NCBI RefSeq assembly: GCF_004521915.1
Contig: NZ_SDKD01000028.1
Span: 1 to 45,797, forward strand
Origin: Brevibacillus migulae
Lineage (GTDB): Bacteria > Bacillota > Bacilli > Brevibacillales > Brevibacillaceae
Direction of reading: 5' to 3'
Length of the DNA: 45,797 nucleotides
Below the pieces are notes generated by a model. The model saw only the letters and a list, made by a program, of their open reading frames with translations, ran no database searches and was not told where the DNA came from. The position numbers and the translations under genes are program-made. Shown piece by piece: positions 24,712 to 34,953 of the stretch; within the stretch, counting starts at the first letter, position 1, and each line of letters begins with the position of its first letter.

Positions 24712-25599
24712 CTATTTCTTGCCTTTATTCACGGAGACAAATTTCAGCTGCTCCACGTAGGTGCCCTGGAATTCATCGGAGAGGATATAATCCAGGAACG
24801 CTTTTGTATTCGCGTCAGGTTCGCCTTTTGTGTACATATGCTCATAGGCAAACAGCTTGTACGTGCCGTTAACCACGTTGTCGGGCGTATATTCGACTCC
24901 ATCGAATTTCAGGATCTTTACGTTTCCAGTGGCATAGGGAGCATCGACGTACCCGATCGCTCCGCTTGTCTGGTCAACCGCCGTCCGCAGAGAGCCGGAG
25001 GAGTCTTGCACGATGGATTCCTTGGCAAAGTCTTTGCCTTCCGGAAGGACGAGCTGCTTGATCAGCTTGCGGGAGCCGGATGATTCCGCGCGTCCGATAA
25101 TGGTGATTTTTTCATCCTGACCGCCTACTTCCTTCCAGTTTTTGATTTCCCCCGTAAAGATCCGACCAGCCTGCTCCTTCGTCAGATTGTCGACCGTCAC
25201 GCTTTTGTTGACGATCAGGACAAATGGAGCGATGGCCACTTGATGATCGACCAAACCAGGAAATTCGCTTCCTGCCTCCACGTCCGAATTCCCGATGTTG
25301 ACCGTGCCTTCCGCAACCTGTTTGAGCCCTGTGCCTGAGCCTCCCCCAGACACGTCGATGGTCAGATTCGGATTTTGCTTTTGAAATTCATTCGCGGCCT
25401 GCTTCACCAATGGGAGCAATGCCGTAGAGCCGGACGCCGTAATTTTTCCGGAAAGCTGTCCCCCTGCTGGCGCTGGAGCCGGTGCAGCTCCTTGATTGCC
25501 GCTTGGAGCCGGCTGATTGTTGTTCGCGGTGCCGCAGCCTGCCAGTAAAAGACCGGTTAACAGGATGGACATGAAGTTGCGATATCCACTCTTTTTCAC
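24712..25599 (-). CDS. pstS: Phosphate-binding lipoprotein PstS
   Basis: This 295-residue lipoprotein starts VKKSGYRNFMSILLTG with lipobox LLAGC (Cys about 22), then a flexible Pro/Ala/Gly linker and the phosphate-binding fold. Ligand motifs are visible: TASGSTALLPL, the GGGSGTGLKQ loop and RAESSGSRKLI. It captures phosphate outside the membrane for PstCA. The GTG start at 25599 has AAAGGAGG seven bases upstream; a longer in-frame reading to 25878 has no signal sequence at its start and is rejected. It is the first gene of the operon and should be Pho-regulated. Confidence 0.92.
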   Translation of the reverse strand: MKKSGYRNFMSILLTGLLLAGCGTANNNQPAPSGNQGAAPAPAPAGGQLSGKITASGSTALLPLVKQAANEFQKQNPNLTIDVSGGGSGTGLKQVAEGTVNIGNSDVEAGSEFPGLVDHQVAIAPFVLIVNKSVTVDNLTKEQAGRIFTGEIKNWKEVGGQDEKITIIGRAESSGSRKLIKQLVLPEGKDFAKESIVQDSSGSLRTAVDQTSGAIGYVDAPYATGNVKILKFDGVEYTPDNVVNGTYKLFAYEHMYTKGEPDANTKAFLDYILSDEFQGTYVEQLKFVSVNKGKK

Positions 25600-25643
25600 G
25601 TGTTTGCCTCCTTTATCCGATGAATACAATCTTGTTATTTCCT

Positions 25644-25687
25644 TGTATAGGAGAGTGTATCCACTGAAATTGGTAAGGCTGTTATAA
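25644..25687 (-). promoter_or_regulatory. Possible Pho box and -10 of pstS
   Basis: On the minus strand TTATAA-N5-TTACCA (25687-25671) has the spacing of PhoP-binding hexamers (consensus TTAACA-like every 11 bp). A TATACA -10 box lies about 21 bp further (25649-25644). The match is partial. Confidence 0.4.
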
Positions 25688-25695
25688 GGCAAAAG

Positions 25696-25727
25696 AAAAA
25701 AGCTATGTCTGAGAGACAGAGCTTTTT
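25696..25727. terminator. Bidirectional hairpin between divergent pstS and DUF3231 genes
   Basis: AAAAAGCT-A-TGTCT faces AGACA-G-AGCTTTTT around a 3-nt loop, with A/T runs on both sides. It lies upstream of both genes, so it may isolate their promoters from outside transcription. Confidence 0.65.
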
Positions 25728-25867
25728 CGCAAGGCGAATGGATGACAGCATTCGCATTTAATAGAGATTCCATGGTTGCCGCCAAGCCAAATCCATATAT
25801 AGGAAACATACCTCGGCCATTAACTGGTGAAAATGATAAGGAAAATTTTTGGACGGAGGGGTCCTTT

Positions 25868-26929
25868 GTGGAAACCATTCTGGATGGGAAAGATCGTCTC
25901 TTTGAGCAATCAGAAAACTTAAGTCAAAATGATCATGATAAATTAACGTCCGCTGAGCAAGGGAAGCTTTGGGCTACATACGTTGGGAATACCATGTCGG
26001 ATTGCGTCTTAAGCTATATGCTCAATCATGTTGAGGATCAGGAAATCAAGATGGTTCTGGAGAAGGCACTCGGTTTGTCTAGACAATTTATACAAGCGAT
26101 CAAAGGGATCTATGTGAAAGAAAACTACCCGATTCCCACAGGTTTCACAAAAGAGGATGTCGACATCACAGCGCCGCGATTATTTGAAGACGAATTTTAC
26201 CTTCACTACTTGAAATATGTGAGCAAAGCGGGAATCAGTCTGTATGGAATCGCGGTTCCGTTGGTAACCAGATCCGATATACGCGCGTTCTTTACACAAT
26301 GTATTGATCAGACCGTCAAGCTCATTAATCTGGTAAACATTGTATTGCTTAAAAAAGGATTCATGGACAAGGCACCCTATATTCCCTATCCTGAAAACGT
26401 CGATTTTATCGAGCAACATAGCTATCTCAATGGCTTTCTTGGCAGAGTCAGACCGCTGCAAGCTCTTGAGATTACACATCTTTACGATAATGTGGAAAAT
26501 AATGCGACGAGCAAAGCCGTTTTGATTGGCTTCAGTCAGGTAGCGAGATCCAATCAGGCAAAGGCCTATTTTCGGAGAGGGATAGAAATAGCCACCCAGC
26601 ATTACGACACTTTCAGCAATATCCTGCAAAAGGAGGGGCTAACCTCCCATTCCCTCTTAGACCGGTTGGTGACAACCTCGACTACTGCCCCTTTTTCGGA
26701 TCGATTAATGCTGTTTCATAAGTTGGATATGTATGCGGTTCGAATCAGAGCCTATGGCAATGCGGTATCGATGTGCGCGAGACATGATGTGGCTACGAAA
26801 TATGTCCGTTTTCTTGCGGAAGTTGCCAACTATGTCGAGGATGGAGCGAATATCCTGATTGAACATGGTTGGTTGGAGCAGCCTCCCCAGGCAGTCGACC
26901 GGAGTGCTCTGGTCTCTGATCGGAATTAA
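25868..26929 (+). CDS. DUF3231 family protein (two-repeat, sporeformer-associated)
   Basis: The protein has 353 residues from the GTG at 25868, which has GGAGGGG upstream and gives normal family length. The frame is open further back to an ATG at 25742, with only a weak ribosome binding site. Two similar helical halves are visible. LTSAEQGKLWATYVGNTMSD begins the first; ALEITHLYDNVENNATSKAV and a late VANYVEDGANILIEHGWLE belong to the second. This is the DUF3231 family, widespread in endospore formers and often called spore-coat-like. It is cytosolic by prediction. It is followed by a DUF2935 gene in the same direction. Function unknown. Confidence 0.82.
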   Translation: METILDGKDRLFEQSENLSQNDHDKLTSAEQGKLWATYVGNTMSDCVLSYMLNHVEDQEIKMVLEKALGLSRQFIQAIKGIYVKENYPIPTGFTKEDVDITAPRLFEDEFYLHYLKYVSKAGISLYGIAVPLVTRSDIRAFFTQCIDQTVKLINLVNIVLLKKGFMDKAPYIPYPENVDFIEQHSYLNGFLGRVRPLQALEITHLYDNVENNATSKAVLIGFSQVARSNQAKAYFRRGIEIATQHYDTFSNILQKEGLTSHSLLDRLVTTSTTAPFSDRLMLFHKLDMYAVRIRAYGNAVSMCARHDVATKYVRFLAEVANYVEDGANILIEHGWLEQPPQAVDRSALVSDRN

Positions 26930-26958
26930 CCTAGCAAAGGGAATAACAAACAATGGAG

Positions 26959-27000
26959 ATCCTCATTCTTGGCTTACAGGAATGGGGATTCACATTTTTT
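26959..27000 (+). terminator. Terminator after DUF3231 gene
   Basis: An imperfect stem gatcctcattc / gaatggggatt with a loop of about 10 nt is followed shortly by TTTTTT. Confidence 0.6.
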
Positions 27001-27399
27001 AATTGCGTAGACAGGGATTACCATTGGTTCAATTGCTGCAGACATTGCTGGGGAACCAACTAAAGGTCGAACATTTTTACGTCCGTCACTTTTTTGTTAC
27101 TTTGGGACCGGCTACGGCAATCACACGTGTCAAAGAGCATGCTGCACGTTGATCTGGTAAAGCTGACAGGCCACCGTCAGCTTCATTACGTTTAGAAAAT
27201 TGGGCGTTTGTAACCAATACATATTAGGTTACAGCCTATTCCCTGAGTTGGGTAAACGCATAGAAATACAGAGTACCCAATACCCAGGAGGAGTTCAGAT
27301 TCTACACGTACAAATTTAGATAAAATCGATACTTGGTACTACCATCTGTTGTCCTCCAAACAAATACTGGGAACCGCCGCAAATATGAGGAGGAGTTAT
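27001..27399. other. Intergenic stretch with decayed-looking sequence
   Basis: The 400 bp upstream of the DUF2935 gene contain one small hairpin (agctgac/gtcagct near 27165-27187). A short stretch near 27020-27085 translates to IGSIAADIAGEPTKGRTFLRP but is broken soon after. I see no intact gene. Confidence 0.4.
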
Positions 27400-28230
27400 A
27401 TGGCAGATGCATTCGTTGCAAGGTCGTTAGATGAAATTCGTTTTTGGTCAAGAATTATGAAGGAACATTCTCTATTTCTACGGTTAGGATTCAATTGTGA
27501 TGATACGCAATTGATTGATGAAGCCAATCGCTTTTATGCGATTTTTGAAAACATCGAAAACCAATCTCGTGCTTTCACAACAGACGTTGATCCGCGCAGA
27601 ATTATTGAATTCAATAATGTTGTTCATAATGCTGTTTGCCACATTTATGTTTTTAAACGTCGTGTACTTGGCCTCATTTTGAGATGTCAAATCGGCGGAA
27701 GCAACCTGCCACTGCTGGTAGACCATGTAAGTAGAGAAGCTGCATACTTTATGCGACGTCTCGAGCAACTAAATACAGGCACTCTCGATCCACTTCCGGA
27801 TGCCATTATTAACGAAAATGTATTCTTCCTAAAAATAATGGCGGACCATGCAAAGTTCATTAATCATTTGCTTGATCCGTCCGAACGAAAACTTGTAGAG
27901 CAGGCACGAGAATTTAGTCACGATTTTGATCAACTGGTATTTCAAGCCATTGATCTCGATTCCATGAAACCGCAGTCCCAAACCCAGCCATTGTTGAGCC
28001 AATTTGTGGACCAGAACCGGGTATCGGTGCGGCAATTGCGTGATTTCAAAAGAACAGCTCGCGATCTGATTGAAGCATGCCGTATTAAAAGTATTATTCC
28101 ACCCCTACTGGCAGATCATGTTTTTAGAGAAGCATCGCGTTTTCTTGAAATACTTGATGCATTTGAAGCAGCGTTGTCCGGAGACTTCGGTCCTCAACGG
28201 GAAATCATCATGGAATCCGGCATGCATTGA
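27400..28230 (+). CDS. DUF2935 family protein
   Basis: This 276-residue all-helical protein has two repeats: SLDEIRFWSRIMKEHSLFL with VSREAAYFMRRLE in the first half, and FLKIMADHAKFINHLLDPSE with VFREASRFLEILD in the second. The repeated His/Glu-containing helices are the mark of DUF2935, a presumed metal-binding, ferritin-like helical bundle in spore-forming Firmicutes. The ATG at 27400 follows GAGGAGGAG; an in-frame start at 27349 has no ribosome binding site. It is single-gene, ended by a strong terminator. Function unknown. Confidence 0.8.
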   Translation: MADAFVARSLDEIRFWSRIMKEHSLFLRLGFNCDDTQLIDEANRFYAIFENIENQSRAFTTDVDPRRIIEFNNVVHNAVCHIYVFKRRVLGLILRCQIGGSNLPLLVDHVSREAAYFMRRLEQLNTGTLDPLPDAIINENVFFLKIMADHAKFINHLLDPSERKLVEQAREFSHDFDQLVFQAIDLDSMKPQSQTQPLLSQFVDQNRVSVRQLRDFKRTARDLIEACRIKSIIPPLLADHVFREASRFLEILDAFEAALSGDFGPQREIIMESGMH

Positions 28231-28243
28231 TCGTGTTTTGTCG

Positions 28244-28281
28244 AAAAGGATTCGTAATCATAATTTACGAGTCCTTTTTTT
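28244..28281 (+). terminator. Terminator after DUF2935 gene
   Basis: The stem aaaggattcgtaa / ttacgagtccttt has one G-T pair and is followed by a run of T, just past the stop codon. Confidence 0.8.
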
Positions 28282-28445
28282 GTTTCGTCAAAAGGATGGC
28301 TCTCTGTTTATCAATACTTATTAAGATCTCCTACCTTCGAGGAGGAAAACGCCCATACCCGGTTCATAGGATCCCCTCATATTCGATAGATGTCTATTAT
28401 GGGGAGCTATCTCCAGATTTGGCCAAATTGAAACGCACGGTGCAT

Positions 28446-28479
28446 AAAAAAATCGCCGAGGTGATCTCGACGATTTTTT
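28446..28479. terminator. Bidirectional terminator before the yhbH 3' end
   Basis: AAAAAATCGcCGAG faces CTCGaCGATTTTTT around a short loop. It has T runs on both strands and lies about 20 bp beyond the yhbH stop. Confidence 0.78.
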
Positions 28480-28499
28480 CAGCATAAGATGATGTCCAC

Positions 28500-29657
<1,158 letters not shown>

Positions 29658-29848
29658 GCAACCGCCTCCCTACTGGCGCCATGACGCCGGATTTATCGAT
29701 TCACTGGACCTGTGGTTTCATTTATATGACCCAATCAGCCTTGCCATTCGTTTGCAGCATCTTTTCTTATTTTTATGCTTTGTCTGGCGGGAAGTTGACC
29801 GGCAATTTGGGAAAAGGCGATTGCAACTGCAATTTCATAGAAGGAAAA

Positions 29849-29877
29849 AGCTAACGCGTCGTACCAGATAGCGTTAG
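29849..29877 (-). terminator. Terminator of nhaC
   Basis: On the minus strand GCTAACGC faces GCGTTAGC across a loop of about 13 nt, followed by TTTTTCC, some 20 bp past the nhaC stop. Confidence 0.75.
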
Positions 29878-29898
29878 CCTTCTCATGTTACGGTATGG

Positions 29899-31317
29899 TT
29901 AGTGGACCTTCTGCGAACGATCCGTTGACTGCGCCCTTTTGGGGAGGATCCCCCACCCAGTCACCCCACAAACCATCGTAATGACCGGACAAAGCAGGCA
30001 AAAGAACCCATACGGCAAATACTCCAAGGTAGACACCCCCAGCACCCCGGAGACAAACACCCCGCTCACGCCCCACGGGATCAACGGGTTCACGACCGTA
30101 CCGGCATCCTCCAATACGCGCGACATGTTCACGCTGTCCAGCCCGGCCTCTTCATACCGGTCCTTGAACATTTTCCCCGGCAGCAAAATGCTGAGATACT
30201 GCTCCCCGATCAGCACATTCACCCCGATCGCCGACAGGGCGGTAGAGAAGATCAGCTTCGCTCTGCTGGCGACTCCCAGCATCGGCTCGACCAGACGCTG
30301 AATCACGCCAAATTCCTGCAGCAGCCCACCCAAACCAAGGGAAAGCAGCACCAGCGACACCGACCACATCATGCTCTGGATACCGCCGCGGGACAGCAGT
30401 CTATCCACTTCCTCAACGCCCGTTTGCGCAACGAAACCATCCTGCATGATCCCCACAAGGGATGACCACGTCACGGTATCATTGGTGAAAAAGAGAAGCA
30501 GCAGTCCTGCAACAATTCCGGCAAGCAAGGTTGGCACCGCCGAGACCTTTTTCCACGCCAGTACAACCAGTACGAGGATAGGCAGCAGCGTCACCCAATG
30601 GATAAAGGCTACCTGTGAAATGGTCTCGACAATTACGCTGATTTGCTGAGATTCCACTTGCGCTTGCACCTGATTCCCCAGCAGCAGAAAGAGCAGCAAG
30701 GAGATCAGCATCGCTGGAACCGTGGTCCACATCATATGCCGGATATGCTGAAACATATCCACACCGGAAATGCTCGCGGCCAGGTTGGTCGTATCGGACA
30801 GGGGCGACATCTTGTCCCCGAAAAAGGCACCCGAGATGACCGCACCGGCGAGCAGCGGTAGGGGAATGCCATAAATATGCCCAATCCCCAATAACGCGAC
30901 GCCAATGGTCGCGACCGTCGTAAACGCACTGCCGATGCAAGAGCCTACGATCAACGTCAGCACGAAGCTCGTCACCAGGAGATATTCCGAGGATAACAAC
31001 TGGAGCCCGTAGACCAGCATGGAAGGGATGGTTCCGCTGGCGATCCACACCGCGATCAATACACCGATCAGGATGAAAATAAAAATGGCGGGAATCCCCG
31101 GCGTGATTCCATCGCGGAGTGCCTTCTCTACCCGCTCCCACGGGCTTTTCATCCACATGCCAAAAACGATAAAACAGAGCAGGCACAGGAGCAGCGGTAC
31201 CTGAGGCGCTGCCTTCAATCCGCCGATAAATGCAGCCATGACCGCGCAAAGAACGATCATGATGCCGATCGCTTGCCTTTGCGATACGATTTTATCTGTT
31301 TCGATTGTTGCTTTCAT
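29899..31317 (-). CDS. nhaC: NhaC family Na+/H+ antiporter
   Basis: This 472-residue membrane protein has about 11-12 segments. Signature blocks of the NhaC family include GAVISGAFFGDKMSPLSDTT (the ion-binding Asp-rich motif), the earlier GSCIGSAFTTVATIGVALL, and EDAGTVVNPLIPWGVSG near the C-terminus. It exchanges sodium for protons, possibly coupled to malate/lactate in some relatives. The ATG at 31317 has GGAGG eight bases upstream. It has its own promoter (31405-31433) and terminator, so it is an independent unit between prkA and yhbH. Confidence 0.9.
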   Translation of the reverse strand: MKATIETDKIVSQRQAIGIMIVLCAVMAAFIGGLKAAPQVPLLLCLLCFIVFGMWMKSPWERVEKALRDGITPGIPAIFIFILIGVLIAVWIASGTIPSMLVYGLQLLSSEYLLVTSFVLTLIVGSCIGSAFTTVATIGVALLGIGHIYGIPLPLLAGAVISGAFFGDKMSPLSDTTNLAASISGVDMFQHIRHMMWTTVPAMLISLLLFLLLGNQVQAQVESQQISVIVETISQVAFIHWVTLLPILVLVVLAWKKVSAVPTLLAGIVAGLLLLFFTNDTVTWSSLVGIMQDGFVAQTGVEEVDRLLSRGGIQSMMWSVSLVLLSLGLGGLLQEFGVIQRLVEPMLGVASRAKLIFSTALSAIGVNVLIGEQYLSILLPGKMFKDRYEEAGLDSVNMSRVLEDAGTVVNPLIPWGVSGVFVSGVLGVSTLEYLPYGFFCLLCPVITMVCGVTGWGILPKRAQSTDRSQKVH

Positions 31318-31404
31318 GTTTACTTCCTCCATCTTGAATATTGCGCACCTTTACACTTTTATGCTTTTATGCTTGTTTGCTTTTAAGCGCTAAAGTATTT
31401 TTGT

Positions 31405-31433
31405 ATTTTACAGCAACCATTCACAATATACAA
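31405..31433 (-). promoter_or_regulatory. Sigma-A promoter of nhaC
   Basis: On the minus strand TTGTAT-N17-TAAAAT matches the sigma-A consensus well with ideal spacing. Predicted start near 31398 gives an 80-nt leader before nhaC. Confidence 0.6.
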
Positions 31434-31501
31434 TACGATTGAAAATATACAGTCTAGTTATAATTAACAGCCTATTAAGATAAATAGGACTTTTCCGATA
31501 G

Positions 31502-31570
31502 AAAACTTGTCTGCTCCAAGCCTTTTGCGGAGCCTTCGTAGCACTTATGTGGATAAGAATTTTTATCCAC
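31502..31570. repeat. Dispersed intergenic hairpin repeat, copy B
   Basis: It contains ccttcgtagcacttatgt, the hairpin gtggataa (31549-31556) / ttatccac (31563-31570), and a second stem gctcc/ggagc (31513-31533). Read on the minus strand, the second stem leads to CAAGTTTTC. It lies about 55 bp past the prkA stop. Confidence 0.65.
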
Positions 31571-31624
31571 AAAAAAAGACCCATCCCCCGGTTCATCAAA
31601 CCGAAAGACAGGCCTTCTGGTCAC

Positions 31625-33523
31625 TTAACGATTCAACAGGCTGCCGACATACCTCAGCAGTTCATTCGCGCAAATCGGGCAATAGCTGTGCTCCTCGATC
31701 AAGCGCTTGGTAACTTCGTTGATTTTCTTGAGCTGATGCTCATCCGGCGTTTTGTTGGACGTCGTAATTTTCACGACATCCTTCAGATCCGCAAACAGCT
31801 TTTTCTCAATCGCCTCGCGCAGGCGGTCATGGGTGCTGTAGTCAAAGCGTTTGCCTTTCCGAGCGTAAGCGGAGATCCGGATCAAAATCTCTTCACGGAA
31901 TGCGCGCTTGGCATTTTCCGAGATGCCGATCTGTTCCTCGATCGAACGCATCAGGCGCTCATCCGGATCCATCTCTTCCCCGGTCACCGGATCACGCAGG
32001 CGGTTCATATTGCAATACGCCTCGACGTTGTCCAGATAGTTATCCATCATCGTCTTGGCCGACTCCTCGTAGCTGTAGACAAAGGCTTTCTGCACTTCCT
32101 TCTTGGCCAGCTCATCGTACTCTTTGCGGGCAAGCGAGATGAAATTCAAGTACCGCTCCCGCTGCTCCTTCGTGATCGATGGATGCTGATCCAGCCCTTC
32201 TTTCAAAGCGCGTAAAATATCCAACGCGTTGATGCATTCGGTATCGCGGCGGATCAAGGCGCTGGAAATCCGGTTGATGACGTAGCGCGGATCGATGCCG
32301 CCCATGCCCTCATCGGCGTGCTCGTTGCGCAATTCGTCCAAATCGGAGCCTTTGAAACCTTCCACCGATTCGCCGTTGTAGAGGCGCATTTTCTTCAGCA
32401 GATCCGCGCCCTGCTTCTTGGATTCCTTGAGACGGGTCAGGATCGAGAAGATGGCAGCGGAGCGCAAGGCGTGCGGTGCAATGTGCACATGCCCCAGGTC
32501 GGATTGCTTGATCAGCTTGGAATAGATTTTCTCCTCGTCATTGACACGGAGATTGTACGGGATCGGCATGACGATGATCCGGGACTGCAGCGCTTCATTC
32601 TTTTTATTGCTAATGAACGATTTGTACTCCGATTCATTGGTATGCGCCACGATTAGCTCATCGGCTGAGATGAGGGCAAAGCGGCCCGCTTTGAAGTTTC
32701 CTTCCTGGGTGAGCGAGAGCAGATGCCAGAGGAATTTCTCATCGCACTTCAGCATCTCCTGGAATTCCATCAGACCGCGGTTGGCTTTGTTCAATTCCCC
32801 GTCGAAACGATAGGCCCGCGGGTCCGACTCCGAGCCATACTTGGTGATGGTCGAAAAATCGATGCTTCCCGTCAAATCCGCGATATCCTGGGATTTCGGG
32901 TCAGACGGGCTGAAGGTGCCGATCCCCACCCGCTGCGCCTCGGAGAAAAAGATCCGGCGCACAGGGAAATCCTCGATCCGTCCGCCATACTCGGTTTCCA
33001 GACGCATCCGGTTGTACGGGGTCAGCTCCCCTTCGATCTTGACGCCCAGCTCCGCTTCAATCTCGGGGCGCAGCTCACGCGGGATCAGGTGCAGCGGTTC
33101 CTCCTGCATCGGGCAGCCATCCAAAGCGTAGACGGCGCCATCATCGGTCTTGGAATAGTCCTCCAAGCCTCGCTTGAGCATGGTGACGATCGTGGATTTC
33201 CCCCCGCTCACAGGTCCCATAAGCAAGAGGATCCGTTTGCGGACATCCAGCCTTCTGGCGGCGGAGTGGAAATATTCTTCCACCAACCGTTCAATCGATC
33301 GATCCAAGCCATACATTTCACGGCTGAAAAAACTGTAGGAGCGGCTTCCATCTTCATTTTCTTCTACGCCGGCATTTTTGATCATGTTATACACGCGGGA
33401 ATGTGCCGTCTGTGCAATAATGGGGTTTTTCCTTACGAGCTCCAGATATTCAGCGAACGTCCCTCTCCACGCAAGCTTTTCCTCACGGGCTCGGTGCTCA
33501 GCGATCCGTCTCATTATATCCAT
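31625..33523 (-). CDS. prkA: PrkA family serine protein kinase / AAA+ protein
   Basis: The protein has 632 residues. The N-terminal AAA+ region has Walker A GPVSGGKST (103-111). The C-terminal part is the PrkA kinase-like domain, with YDELAKKEVQKAFVYSYEE and the GEEMDPDERLMRSIEEQIGI block. PrkA acts in sporulation and stationary phase in Bacillus, and recent work on the family suggests ATP-dependent protease activity. The start is set at the ATG coding MDIMRRI, as in Bacillus homologues, with AGGAGGAG upstream; three codons earlier is an in-frame GTG. It is a partner of YhbH, encoded beyond nhaC. Confidence 0.92.
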   Translation of the reverse strand: MDIMRRIAEHRAREEKLAWRGTFAEYLELVRKNPIIAQTAHSRVYNMIKNAGVEENEDGSRSYSFFSREMYGLDRSIERLVEEYFHSAARRLDVRKRILLLMGPVSGGKSTIVTMLKRGLEDYSKTDDGAVYALDGCPMQEEPLHLIPRELRPEIEAELGVKIEGELTPYNRMRLETEYGGRIEDFPVRRIFFSEAQRVGIGTFSPSDPKSQDIADLTGSIDFSTITKYGSESDPRAYRFDGELNKANRGLMEFQEMLKCDEKFLWHLLSLTQEGNFKAGRFALISADELIVAHTNESEYKSFISNKKNEALQSRIIVMPIPYNLRVNDEEKIYSKLIKQSDLGHVHIAPHALRSAAIFSILTRLKESKKQGADLLKKMRLYNGESVEGFKGSDLDELRNEHADEGMGGIDPRYVINRISSALIRRDTECINALDILRALKEGLDQHPSITKEQRERYLNFISLARKEYDELAKKEVQKAFVYSYEESAKTMMDNYLDNVEAYCNMNRLRDPVTGEEMDPDERLMRSIEEQIGISENAKRAFREEILIRISAYARKGKRFDYSTHDRLREAIEKKLFADLKDVVKITTSNKTPDEHQLKKINEVTKRLIEEHSYCPICANELLRYVGSLLNR

Positions 33524-33760
33524 GCTAGTCACTCCTCCTCTTCGCCCTCACTCTTTCGCTCAACAATGTACTGCTATATATATGTCCGCACACAACATCG
33601 CATTCGTGTACGTTCGACACCTTTTCATATGTTTATGCGCGTAGGTTAGCCAAGTTACCCGATTGTTTACAGGAATATGCCCATTGAATGGTTTTTTATG
33701 CGACGAACCATACTAATCAGGAATACGCCGAGTGTCTGCGGTGAGGAGGGATTATAGCAT

Positions 33761-34228
33761 TTGGTCATAATTGGGATGTGCCTGCTCAGTTTGGCAGTGG
33801 GGTATGTGTTTGGCAAAATCAATCGCTGCTCCAAGCTGGAGATCGTGGCCATTATTCTATTTTCAGCTGAAATCGTGGCTTACTATGTAGGATCCGTTGG
33901 GGGCACACAAAAGCTGATCGAGATTCGAAAAGGAGAATGGTTTTTTGCCTTTCGCATCGCCCAATATACGTTGGTGCCGTTATCAATGCTCATTTATGTG
34001 AATCTTATTCGCAGGCTGACTCAATGGTACGAAAAGCTTGGTTTTATCCTGCTATGGACAGCACTGTCCGTGAGCGGTGAATACACTTTGGAGCAAATAG
34101 GACTGTTTCGGTACACAGATTATCCCCTGTGGTTATCCATTTGTTTTTGGATCGCGATTCAAATGGTTACCCTGACAGCAAGCCATTATTTTCAACGTCA
34201 TCTGTTGAAGGGTGATTCGTATGTTTAA
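33761..34228 (+). CDS. Membrane protein, CBO0543-like
   Basis: This 155-residue protein has about four to five membrane segments (from MVIIGMCLLSLAVGYVFG to FWIAIQMVTLTASHYF). A TTG start at 33761 lies ten bases after GAGGAGGG. It overlaps the next membrane protein by 8 bp, so the two are translationally coupled. This pair arrangement is common for CBO0543-type proteins in Bacilli. Function unknown. Confidence 0.65.
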   Translation: MVIIGMCLLSLAVGYVFGKINRCSKLEIVAIILFSAEIVAYYVGSVGGTQKLIEIRKGEWFFAFRIAQYTLVPLSMLIYVNLIRRLTQWYEKLGFILLWTALSVSGEYTLEQIGLFRYTDYPLWLSICFWIAIQMVTLTASHYFQRHLLKGDSYV

Positions 34229-34742
34229 TGCGCCGATTCGGTTTGATCTGAACGAATGGGTGGTGCTGCTATCGATTCTTGTGCTCCTTTTTGTGTATAG
34301 CCGTTTGCCAAAACTATATCCAACTGCACTGCTTGTCATCATCTGGATGATGTACTCCGTTTTAGGCATCTTCATCGATCAACTCATCGGTACATCCAAA
34401 AATCTTGATATGTACGATACGATGGATACAGGTCAATACGATTGGTTCGATATCGCGATCTACAATTTCGCTTATCCGCCCTACGGCTATATGTTCTGCC
34501 ACTTCTTCAAAATGATTAGGGAGCGTACTCCTGCCCTTCTCTTCCCCTTTATCGTGGGTTGGTGCGTGCAAACAACCTTCATCGAATGGCTGGCATCCCT
34601 CGCTAGGGTCTATCACTATAAAGCCTGGACCCCGCTCTTCTCCTTTTTGTTTTATTTGCTGCTTTACAGCTTTATCCCCTTCTTTCTACGTAAATTGGAA
34701 TCATGGTGGGAGCAAGACCCTCATCGCCAAAAAGTGTCATAA
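34221..34742 (+). CDS. CBO0543 family membrane protein
   Basis: The 173-residue protein starts MFNAPIRFDLNEWVVLL. It has five predicted segments and a central hydrophilic loop TSKNLDMYDTMDTGQYDWFD, then YNFAYPPYGYMFCHFFK. This pattern, with a Tyr/Asp-rich loop after the second helix, is typical of the CBO0543 family. The ATG at 34221 has AAGGGTGA upstream and lies inside the end of the preceding gene. Function unknown; probably acts with its partner. Confidence 0.7.
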   Translation: MFNAPIRFDLNEWVVLLSILVLLFVYSRLPKLYPTALLVIIWMMYSVLGIFIDQLIGTSKNLDMYDTMDTGQYDWFDIAIYNFAYPPYGYMFCHFFKMIRERTPALLFPFIVGWCVQTTFIEWLASLARVYHYKAWTPLFSFLFYLLLYSFIPFFLRKLESWWEQDPHRQKVS

Positions 34743-34782
34743 AACGTTCATAAGAATCACCAAAACCTTGCGGGATACGGAT

Positions 34783-34810
34783 TTGCAAACAGGGCAGGCT
34801 ACGCTATAAT
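34783..34810 (+). promoter_or_regulatory. Sigma-A promoter of the 30-aa peptide gene
   Basis: TTGCAA-N16-TATAAT with the perfect -10 at 34805-34810. Predicted start near 34817, about 28 bp before the ATG. Confidence 0.65.
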
Positions 34811-34844
34811 GGGAATAACTATGGTGACAAAAGGAGTTGTCCAG

Positions 34845-34937
34845 ATGGGTACGTTTATCGTTGCTCTCGTCTTTGCTTTGTTTCTATTTTTCATCCTCAC
34901 CGCTGGATACAACGAGGATAAAACCTGGAATCTGTAA
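34845..34937 (+). CDS. 30-residue single-helix membrane peptide
   Basis: The peptide starts MGTFIVALVFALFLFFILT and ends AGYNEDKTWNL: one membrane helix and a short charged tail. The gene has its own consensus promoter, AAGGAG at good spacing before the ATG, and a strong terminator 17 bp after the stop. It is therefore a complete small transcription unit. No family recognised; small membrane peptides often bind and tune larger membrane complexes. Confidence 0.65.
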   Translation: MGTFIVALVFALFLFFILTAGYNEDKTWNL

Positions 34938-34953
34938 GAGCGGTGAACACATT

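Larger units (their letters stand above)
31318..31624. other. nhaC-prkA intergenic region
   Basis: The 307-bp gap holds the nhaC promoter, short imperfect tandem repeats of TTTATGCT near 31355-31385, and dispersed repeat copy B just past the prkA stop. No gene is visible. Confidence 0.6.

Noticed and set aside
31350..31390. Short TTTATGCT tandem repeats considered as a CRISPR-like array
   Set aside because: Units are 8-10 bp, imperfect and without spacers; no cas genes nearby.
31547..32215. 222-codon plus-strand frame
   Set aside because: Antisense to the prkA 3' end, starting inside repeat copy B.
32723..33649. 308-codon plus-strand frame
   Set aside because: Antisense shadow of prkA; composition is typical of reverse-frame translation.
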